6,995 bases of DNA from positions 1 through 6,995 of the forward strand of contig DAOWJX010000341.1 of assembly GCA_030640155.1 (NCBI GenBank). Reading direction: 5' to 3'. The position numbers and the translations under genes are program-made. Below the pieces are notes generated by a model that saw only the letters and a list, made by a program, of their open reading frames with translations, made no database searches and had not been told where the DNA came from. Source of the stretch: Candidatus Aegiribacteria sp. (GTDB taxonomy: Bacteria > Fermentibacterota > Fermentibacteria > Fermentibacterales > JCC-6). Within the stretch, counting starts at the first letter, position 1. Each line of letters starts with the position of its first letter. This document shows, one piece after another, positions 1-5,058 of this stretch.

Positions 1-63
1 GATCGGATATCGATCCGAACTCGATCAACTGCTATATTCCAACCACCTGCAGGACATCACGAT

Positions 64-975
64 ATGCTCATTTCATCTTCCATGGAAACACTTGAACAAG
101 CAGAGCAGTCTGCGCCTGAGAAAGAATCTCCGGTTCCTCCATTTACCGTACTTCCAGCAGGATTTACCACTGGTCCTCCACCTCTGGATGAAATTGATAC
201 TGCCTCTGGCAGAGTGATGCGAAATCCTCCATTGAAATTCCTGCCCGGTCAGCCTTCACCGTCTTTGAAAAATGGATTTTTTAAATCTGTGCCACCTGTT
301 CTGAAAGACAGCGGAGAAAGTGTTCCCTCAACAATAATCTTTGATTCACCAGCATCCCCGTTTGAAGAGAAACCTGACATAATCGGTCGCAAAGATGAAT
401 TAGATCCTTCGAAGGTTAATACTCCATCTGTGGTAATTCCATTTCCTCCAGTCAGCAGCATCTCTGAGGAGATGTTGCTTCCACCGTTTATAAGTGATTC
501 TTCATCAGAGGATGTAGTCCACATCGTCCATGAACCTCCACCTCTCATTGTCAGCATGGAAAATGATCCATATGGTATTCAGGTCCTTGTTCAGGCTGAG
601 AAAGCATCATTATCCCTAAGAAGTAAAGATCCTGATCTCCTATCACTGAAGAGACCGTTTATCAGACCTGAGGTAGATACGAATTCTTCTTTGAAGCTCT
701 TTCTGTATTCACCCGCTCAGGGTAGTGAGAACGATATCGCTAATGCCCTGAATGAAGTACTGGGACTTTCTATTAACAGGTCCCGGAAAATGCTTGAGCG
801 CTCTCCATCATGTCTGGCAAAATACTGGAATAATCATAAAGCCGTGGAGGTTGCCCATCAACTGGAAAAGCGTGGAGTAACCATCTCCCTAACGCGCGGA
901 GATCTAAAAGACAAAAGCACATTTTCCGGGAGATCCCCCAGCGGTTTTCGGGCGTGGCTGACCGCAAATGGATGA
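64..975 (+). CDS. Proline-rich protein with a C-terminal ribosomal L7/L12-like domain
   Basis: The product is a 303-residue protein of unknown role. Residues 1 to about 165 are rich in Pro, Ser and acidic residues with repeated PPxx and PPPL patterns, and look disordered. Residues about 209-278 resemble the L7/L12 C-terminal domain: a beta strand (LKLFLY), a helix (DIANALNEVLGLS), a helix after the LGLS turn (RKMLERSP), then helix and strand (AVEVAHQLEKRGVTISL). In L7/L12 the matching segments are KAVRGATGLGLKEAK and ALKKALEEAGAEVEV. No signal peptide or membrane segment is seen. The start at 64 has AGGA at 51-54, nine bases upstream; an in-frame ATG at 82 lacks a ribosome binding site. The frame is open to the left edge, so an upstream start cannot be excluded. 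The gene overlaps the recombinase gene by eight bases, implying translational coupling. The domain call is by eye; an adaptor or regulatory role is only a guess. Confidence 0.75.
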   Translation: MLISSSMETLEQAEQSAPEKESPVPPFTVLPAGFTTGPPPLDEIDTASGRVMRNPPLKFLPGQPSPSLKNGFFKSVPPVLKDSGESVPSTIIFDSPASPFEEKPDIIGRKDELDPSKVNTPSVVIPFPPVSSISEEMLLPPFISDSSSEDVVHIVHEPPPLIVSMENDPYGIQVLVQAEKASLSLRSKDPDLLSLKRPFIRPEVDTNSSLKLFLYSPAQGSENDIANALNEVLGLSINRSRKMLERSPSCLAKYWNNHKAVEVAHQLEKRGVTISLTRGDLKDKSTFSGRSPSGFRAWLTANG

Positions 976-1861
976 ATCTGTTGAGTCATACATTGAATAC
1001 GCTGCTCTGGAGAAGAAACTTGCGTCCAATACCATATCCGCATACAGTAATGACCTGGAACAGGCTGACACCTGGTTCCATATCAATGGAACCGATCTTT
1101 CCGAAGCCATAACTGCTAACATAGCCGAGTATATGGCCTTTCTTTCTTCAACAGGATCCTCCGTGCGGAGCGTCAGACGTAAGCTGTCATCACTCAGGGG
1201 CTTCTTCCGATATCTGCAGATCTCAGGATTAAGAGAAGATAATCCAGTGGAATTGCTTCATTCGCCGAAACAGCCAATTCTTCTTCCTCACCCTCTGAGT
1301 CTTGAAACAGTTACTTCTCTTATTGAAGTCTGGTCGGGAGATTCTCCTCTCTCAGTTCGCAATAGAGCACTGATGGAACTTTCCTACGGAGCAGGTCTCA
1401 GGGAGAGTGAACTTACCGGAATCACAGTCGGCAGAATTCTGCTTGAAGAAGCACTTGTAAGGCCGATGGGTAAAGGTTCCAGGGAGAGAATAGTGCCAAT
1501 AGGAGGGCCAGCAGTCAGATGGCTTTCCAGGTATATTGACACTGCAAGACCTGTGCTGGCACATGGCAGATCAACACCGGTGTTATTTCTGACTTACAGA
1601 GGTAACCCCCTTTCCAGAATGACAGTATGGAATATTGTGCGGAAATCTGCCTACCGCGCTGGAATCAAGCAGAAAGTGCACCCTCATTCACTGAGACACT
1701 CGTTCGCAACTCATCTGCTTCAGGGAGGTGCTGATCTGAGAGTTGTACAGGAAGTGCTGGGGCATTCGGATATCAAGACAACGGAGATTTACACAGGTGT
1801 GGATAGAACCTATCTTCGCGGTGTGATTGATCGATGTCACCCCAGGGCAGGAGAGAAATGA
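968..1861 (+). CDS. xerD: XerC/XerD-type tyrosine recombinase, complete
   Basis: The product is a 297-residue site-specific recombinase, close to the usual Xer length (E. coli XerD is 298). The N-terminal SAM-like DNA-binding domain covers about residues 1-95 (YIEYAALEKKLASNTISAY, then SVRRKLSSLRGFFRYL). The catalytic domain follows, with all six expected residues: R145 in GLRESEL, K169 in GKGSRER, H240 and R243 in HPHSLRHSFATHLL, H266 in LGHSD, and the nucleophile Y275 in TTEIYTGV. It ends in HPRAGEK, like many XerC and XerD proteins. Xer proteins resolve chromosome dimers at dif near the terminus during division. The GADLRVVQ and LGHSD motifs lean towards XerD, but XerC, or a single-Xer system, is possible. 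The start overlaps the stop of the preceding gene and has no clear ribosome binding site, so translation is probably coupled. No mobile-element hallmarks surround it, which favours a housekeeping role over a phage integrase. Confidence 0.95.
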   Translation: MDESVESYIEYAALEKKLASNTISAYSNDLEQADTWFHINGTDLSEAITANIAEYMAFLSSTGSSVRSVRRKLSSLRGFFRYLQISGLREDNPVELLHSPKQPILLPHPLSLETVTSLIEVWSGDSPLSVRNRALMELSYGAGLRESELTGITVGRILLEEALVRPMGKGSRERIVPIGGPAVRWLSRYIDTARPVLAHGRSTPVLFLTYRGNPLSRMTVWNIVRKSAYRAGIKQKVHPHSLRHSFATHLLQGGADLRVVQEVLGHSDIKTTEIYTGVDRTYLRGVIDRCHPRAGEK

Positions 1862-2553
1862 CTCTGTTTCCATCGATATTTGAGAAACCATCAGATGTTT
1901 CAAAATTGCTTTACTATGCGGCAGTATGGAGCGGAAAAAGAACCTCAGAAGTGTGGGTGCAGGGTTACAGTACCCTGCAGACACATGTAACTGAGATATC
2001 AAGAAGCCCCTCAGGCGAAAGAGTTGAGAATCTGTCAAAGGTTTTGAATTCCATTTCAGGCAATAGAGAAACTTCAGTGTATCTTCCACCCGACATTGCA
2101 TCAAGTCTGTTCAGTGCATGCCTTTCTGAAGCTCCCGCTCTTCTTGAACTCGGATACCCAAGAGATGAACCTGCTACATTCACAACGACATTTCCCGGTC
2201 CCGCCTTGAATTCAATCCGGACACGAAACCAGATTAGATCCGCGATTCATCATCTTGGAGGAGATATGGAACTCTTTAAAATTCTTCTCCGCTCGAGCGG
2301 ATCCATTGATACCTGTCTTGATATCATATTCGCGGTATGGCCTCCCCAGCGGATACAGGAAGGCAAGTTCATGCTGCGCCTGGGATACCCCGGGCAGACA
2401 GTGCCGGCTGTCATGATACTTGATGAAAGACTTGCGGGTTATATTCTTCTTTCCTGCTGGGATCTCGCGCTGCGACTGAGAGACAGAGAAGATATTCAGA
2501 CAGCAGTACCGGATTTTCGATCATTCTCTGTGGATGCGATCCAAACCAGCTAG
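1858..2553 (+). CDS. Hypothetical protein, 231 residues, coupled to the Xer gene
   Basis: I do not recognise this family. The ATG at 1858 overlaps the Xer stop as ATGA and is preceded by AGGAG at 1849-1853, so it is preferred over the in-frame ATG at 1834, which would add eight residues inside the recombinase gene. No signal peptide or convincing membrane helix is visible, suggesting a cytoplasmic protein. It appears mixed alpha/beta: an N-terminal part with KLLYYAAVWSGKRTSEVW, a central segment, and a C-terminal part with hydrophobic stretches (AGYILLSCWDLALRLRD). A short motif occurs twice: LELGYPRDEPA at residues 96-106 and LRLGYPGQTVPA at 173-184. LGYP-type motifs occur in nitroreductase-like proteins, but no flavin-binding motif stands out, so this is not offered as a function. 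Coupling to the recombinase suggests co-expression with it. The gene ends with TAG and is followed by a 201-base gap. Confidence 0.8.
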   Translation: MTLFPSIFEKPSDVSKLLYYAAVWSGKRTSEVWVQGYSTLQTHVTEISRSPSGERVENLSKVLNSISGNRETSVYLPPDIASSLFSACLSEAPALLELGYPRDEPATFTTTFPGPALNSIRTRNQIRSAIHHLGGDMELFKILLRSSGSIDTCLDIIFAVWPPQRIQEGKFMLRLGYPGQTVPAVMILDERLAGYILLSCWDLALRLRDREDIQTAVPDFRSFSVDAIQTS

Positions 2554-2687
2554 CGGCTAGAGTTCATCCTAAACCTTTTAATAGTTAATTTCCCAGAGAT
2601 AGAGGTGGGTGAGTTTTCCACAGTCTGCTTCAACGTAGCGGTGTGTTCTGATGTGAACTTTCCGGTAGAATTCCGCCGGAGATGACG

Positions 2688-2717
2688 TTGACCGGGGAGA
2701 GTTTTAGACAGTATCAT
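2688..2717 (+). promoter_or_regulatory. Sigma70-like promoter for the glycosyltransferase pair
   Basis: TTGACC at 2688-2693 and TATCAT at 2712-2717 are separated by 18 bases, matching the consensus -35 and -10 hexamers at five of six positions each. Transcription would begin near 2724, about 30 bases before the ATG at 2755 or 115 bases before the alternative TTG start at 2839. It sits in the only non-coding gap before the glycosyltransferase genes. A short inverted repeat (TCCGG at 2661-2665, CCGGA at 2676-2680) lies just upstream and could be an operator. The promoter call rests on consensus matching only. Confidence 0.5.
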
Positions 2718-2754
2718 CGGTACTGGTGGAGAAATCAGGAAAAAAGCAGGAAAG

Positions 2755-3921
2755 ATGTGCTATGTTAAGAGCAGATCCCGCTATGGTGGAAATCAAGTTT
2801 CCCTTCACTCGAAGAACTGTACGACGATAGGGGCTAATTTGAGAGAACCGAGGATTCTTCATGTTGCCCCGCAAAATTTTACAGGTGTTCTGATCTTCTT
2901 CACCAGGGGCCACACAGCACTCGGGTACGATAGCAGACTGGTTACGTTCTTCCGAGCCAAGAGTAACTATGAAGAGGACATCTGTCTCGATCTGCCTTTC
3001 GTCGGTCCGATGGAATGGTTGTGGACTCTCAAACGACTGGTCAGGGCCGGCAGTATGAAAGTGCCGCTCACCGGAACCAGTGAGAGGATCTTCTGGCACC
3101 CGAGTAAAGTGGAGGCACCTCTTCAGTGGTTCCGCAGTCTGATCTGGAATCCCCGGATAAATAAAGCCGCCAGGAAGTACGGATTCTGGGATTACGACAT
3201 CTATCATTTCGAGGGAGGTGTGAGTTTTTTCAGAGACGGGAGAGACGTCAGGAAACTGAAAGAAAAGGGTAAGAAAATTGTGTCTTACTACCATGGATTG
3301 GATCTGAGGATGCGCGGTGCAATCAGACCGGTATGGGAGGCTACTGATCTGCATCTGACATGCGAGTTCGATCTTTATCAGAGATATCCGGAGCTCGAAT
3401 ATCAGTTTCTTCCGTTCGATCCGGAAAGTGTACCTCCCGCTTCCCCGGTGAGCGAGAGGATAAGGATATGTCATGCACCCAGACTCCCGACTGTAAAAGG
3501 GACATCCATCATCGTTGATGCAGTCGAGAGTCTGACCCGTGATATACCGGTAGAGTTAGTGCTCATACAGAACTGTTCACATGCGGAAACCATCGAACTC
3601 AAATCTACCTGTCATATCGAAATCGATCAGATATCAGATGGTGACATGGGGTATGGAGTAAACTCGCTGGAAAGCCTCTCGATGGGATTGTGCACCGTTA
3701 CTAACCTGTCAACGGCTTACCAGCGTTTTATCCCCGATCACCCGTTTGCTCTGGCGCACCCCGATAACCTGGGCGCTGTTCTCAGGGAACTTGTTCTGGA
3801 TGCTGAACTCAGGGAGAGCTTTGCCGTGAAGGGTCCATCGTGGATCAAGAAGACCCATCACTGGATAACCGTGGCCAGGCAGCTCCATGAGCGATACAGA
3901 AAACTTGGATGGGAAAGGTGA
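2755..3921 (+). CDS. GT-B fold glycosyltransferase, GT4-like
   Basis: The product (388 residues) looks like a GT-B glycosyltransferase that transfers a sugar from a nucleotide donor to a surface glycan or lipid intermediate. The N-terminal domain begins at EPRILHVAPQNFTGV (residues 31-45) and includes YDIYHFEGG and SYYHGLDLRMRG (to about 188). The C-terminal domain has RLPTVKGTSIIVDAVESL (residues 243-260), the KG segment typical of GT4 enzymes, and YGVNSLESLSMGLCTVTN (residues 300-317), matching the GT4 pattern fGxsxlEAmaxGxPV, with E306 as the likely donor-binding Glu. No signal peptide or membrane helix is seen, so it is cytosolic or peripheral. Residues 1-28 do not look family-like. A TTG at 2839 preceded by AGGGG at 2829-2833 would start the protein at LREPRILHVAP and give 360 residues; the ATG at 2755 has AGGA only three bases away. 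The start is therefore uncertain. Donor and acceptor are unknown. Confidence 0.85.
   Translation: MCYVKSRSRYGGNQVSLHSKNCTTIGANLREPRILHVAPQNFTGVLIFFTRGHTALGYDSRLVTFFRAKSNYEEDICLDLPFVGPMEWLWTLKRLVRAGSMKVPLTGTSERIFWHPSKVEAPLQWFRSLIWNPRINKAARKYGFWDYDIYHFEGGVSFFRDGRDVRKLKEKGKKIVSYYHGLDLRMRGAIRPVWEATDLHLTCEFDLYQRYPELEYQFLPFDPESVPPASPVSERIRICHAPRLPTVKGTSIIVDAVESLTRDIPVELVLIQNCSHAETIELKSTCHIEIDQISDGDMGYGVNSLESLSMGLCTVTNLSTAYQRFIPDHPFALAHPDNLGAVLRELVLDAELRESFAVKGPSWIKKTHHWITVARQLHERYRKLGWER
2829..2841 (+). promoter_or_regulatory. Alternative ribosome binding site and TTG start for the GT4-like gene
   Basis: AGGGG at 2829-2833 lies five bases before an in-frame TTG at 2839-2841. Translation from here would begin directly at the first recognisable beta strand of the glycosyltransferase (REPRILHVAP), as in most GT-B enzymes, and drop 28 residues with no family resemblance. 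It is the only in-frame alternative start in that stretch. Confidence 0.4.
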
Positions 3922-3968
3922 TGTTGTTCAGTAACCTTCGAAGAAATCGTCCAAAGAGGTGCAGATGA
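3921..3968 (+). CDS. Possible 15-codon basic mini-ORF bridging the two glycosyltransferase genes
   Basis: The reading frame MLFSNLRRNRPKRCR starts with an ATG that shares a base with the stop of the GT4-like gene (TGATG at 3919-3923). It ends with a TGA overlapping the ATG of the GT2 gene (ATGA at 3965-3968), so it fills the gap between them exactly. AAAGG at 3914-3918 precedes it at very short spacing. Seven of 15 residues are basic. It could pass ribosomes from one gene to the next, acting as a coupling ORF, or be chance in a 43-base spacer. No function is assigned to the peptide. Confidence 0.25.
   Translation: MLFSNLRRNRPKRCR
3955..3959 (+). promoter_or_regulatory. Ribosome binding site fixing the GT2 gene start
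   Basis: AGAGG at 3955-3959 is five bases upstream of the ATG at 3965. This spacing supports that ATG rather than the GTG at 3959, which overlaps the binding site itself. Confidence 0.6.
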
Positions 3969-4906
3969 TTGATATTTCTGTTCTCATTCCTGTAAGAAAC
4001 GGAGGAGATCATTTCCGCACAACTCTTGTCTGTCTCGGTTCACAGAAAACTGCAGACGCGGTAATGGAAATCGTGATTGTGGATGATGGAAGCGATCAAC
4101 CGGTCGCAGTCGAGTTTGCGAATGAGCTTCCCTCCGAAGTGCATATTCAGGTTATAAGGCTGGAAGGTGAAGGTAATCGCCCCAGAGCCAGAAACATTGC
4201 TCTGAAGGCTTCATCCGGAAGTGTAATCCTGATGATGGATGCAGATCTTGATTTTAATGATGACCTTGTAATAAGGCACTTGAATCACCACAGAAGTGGT
4301 GTCGCGGATGTGGTAATGGGAGCGAGGATCGATGCATGGCGTGAAAATCCGACCAGGTTCCAGAAGTGGTCTGATTCCAGAGCAATGGGTGGAAAACCCG
4401 CGGGTTTCTTTCCGTGGAACTACTGTATTACCGGTAATTTCAGCATCAGAAGGTCACTGATTGAGCAAGTTGGTGGATCCGATGAGTCGATAATTTCGTA
4501 TGGGGGTGAAGATACTGAACTTGGATACAGATTCCTGATGGCAGGCGCCACCTTCTACTGGGATCCGGATATCCAAGTCAGGCATCTGGATGAGATAGAC
4601 CTGGACAGGTATGCCGGTAGAATGGTTACGTACGGCCAGAACAATCTGAGATATCTGCTTGCCAAACACTCCGGGATCGAGAGTTTACTCGGAAATCAGT
4701 GGGTAAAACCGATATTCGCGTCTCCGCGCAGACCGCGTTACATGGTGATGAGATTAGTTACCCGCATTACCGTTAATCCCTGTGTGTACAGGATATTTCT
4801 CGCATGGATGAAGAGAGTTGGTTTTCCGATGTTTATCTTTACCTATATATCTGTTGCAGGTTGTATTCTGGGACTTCAGGGAAGGGATTTCATGCGAAAT
4901 TCATGA
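3965..4906 (+). CDS. GT2 family glycosyltransferase with a C-terminal membrane segment
   Basis: The product (313 residues) is a GT-A-fold inverting glycosyltransferase of the GT2 type, expected to use a nucleotide-sugar and a divalent metal. The N-terminal strand ISVLIPVRNGG (residues 4-14) is followed by IVIVDDGSD (D40, D41, nucleotide binding), GNRPRARNIAL (70-80) and MDADLDF (DAD at 92-94, the metal-binding DxD). The C-terminal catalytic part has ITGNFSIRRSLIEQVGG (155-171) and YGGEDTELGYRF (E182, D183, the usual catalytic ED pair), then H207 in VRHLDE, resembling the Glyco_transf_7C arrangement. A hydrophobic segment at about 287-304 (FPMFIFTYISVAGCILGL) is a likely membrane helix or amphipathic anchor. 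It follows the GT4-like gene by 43 bases and is presumably transcribed with it, so both probably act on the same surface glycan. The specific sugar is not readable. Confidence 0.93.
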   Translation: MIDISVLIPVRNGGDHFRTTLVCLGSQKTADAVMEIVIVDDGSDQPVAVEFANELPSEVHIQVIRLEGEGNRPRARNIALKASSGSVILMMDADLDFNDDLVIRHLNHHRSGVADVVMGARIDAWRENPTRFQKWSDSRAMGGKPAGFFPWNYCITGNFSIRRSLIEQVGGSDESIISYGGEDTELGYRFLMAGATFYWDPDIQVRHLDEIDLDRYAGRMVTYGQNNLRYLLAKHSGIESLLGNQWVKPIFASPRRPRYMVMRLVTRITVNPCVYRIFLAWMKRVGFPMFIFTYISVAGCILGLQGRDFMRNS

Positions 4907-4945
4907 TTCGTATTATTAGTATCTATAAACTATTAAAGAATTTTC

Positions 4946-4970
4946 GGATAGGCTCCAGATAGCGCTATTC
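4946..4970 (+). terminator. Bulged hairpin after the GT2 gene, possible terminator
   Basis: GGATAGGCT (4946-4954) can pair with AGC-g-CTATTC (4961-4970) around a six-base loop, with one bulged G at 4964 and one G-U pair. It lies 40 bases after the GT2 stop. There is no T-tract after it, so it is not a classic intrinsic terminator. The right arm also overlaps a perfect 10-base palindrome, ATAGCGCTAT (4959-4968), so a protein-binding site is an alternative reading. Confidence 0.25.
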
Positions 4971-4978
4971 ACTGCTGA

Positions 4979-5008
4979 TTGCGTTCATCATATCGGGTTC
5001 ATTATTAT
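4979..5008 (+). promoter_or_regulatory. Weak promoter candidate for the caspase-like gene
   Basis: TTGCGT at 4979-4984 and TATTAT at 5003-5008 are 18 bases apart in the AT-rich gap before the caspase-like gene. The -10 match is good (five of six), the -35 match poor (three of six). Transcription would start around 5015, leaving a leader of about 45 bases. The call is weak because AT-rich sequence yields such matches by chance. Confidence 0.25.
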
Positions 5009-5048
5009 CAATTCATTCTGAAAAAGGTAAACGAAGTAAGAAACAAAT

Positions 5049-5053
5049 GGAGG
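5049..5053 (+). promoter_or_regulatory. Ribosome binding site fixing the caspase-like gene start
   Basis: GGAGG at 5049-5053 stands five bases before the ATG at 5059. It overlaps the other in-frame ATG at 5047, which has no comparable site upstream. This favours 5059. Confidence 0.65.
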
Positions 5054-5058
5054 CTTTA

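Noticed and set aside
1..63. Tail of an upstream gene at the left edge
   Set aside because: All three plus frames are open over these bases, so neither a gene end nor an extension of the first gene can be decided.
249..557. A 102-codon minus-strand frame opposite the proline-rich gene
   Set aside because: Its Gly-rich and Ser-rich stretches are the complement of the proline-rich codons on the plus strand.
1834..1857. Earlier ATG for the unknown gene after Xer
   Set aside because: It lies inside the Xer coding region without its own binding site, whereas 1858 has AGGAG and the ATGA overlap.
1688..2104. A 138-codon minus-strand frame across the Xer and unknown genes
   Set aside because: It crosses the ATGA junction of two coupled plus-strand genes, with no ribosome binding site or recognisable domain.
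2550..2560. CTAGCGGCTAG at the end of the unknown gene as a terminator
   Set aside because: The symmetric arms leave a one-base loop; the alternative four-pair stem is too weak and has no T-tract.
2605..2621. GTGG/CCAC short hairpin in the gap before the glycosyltransferase genes
   Set aside because: It has only four to five pairs with no T-tract, and is within chance expectation.
2704..3474. A 256-codon open frame on the minus strand opposite the GT4-like gene
   Set aside because: It lies almost wholly opposite a well-supported glycosyltransferase with recognisable motifs, and its translation shows no domain-like pattern.
4911..4938. Imperfect inverted repeat that might be a dif site for the Xer recombinase
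   Set aside because: The arms match at only about 7 of 10 positions, the spacer is eight rather than six bases, and the arms do not resemble the known dif core; AT-richness explains it.
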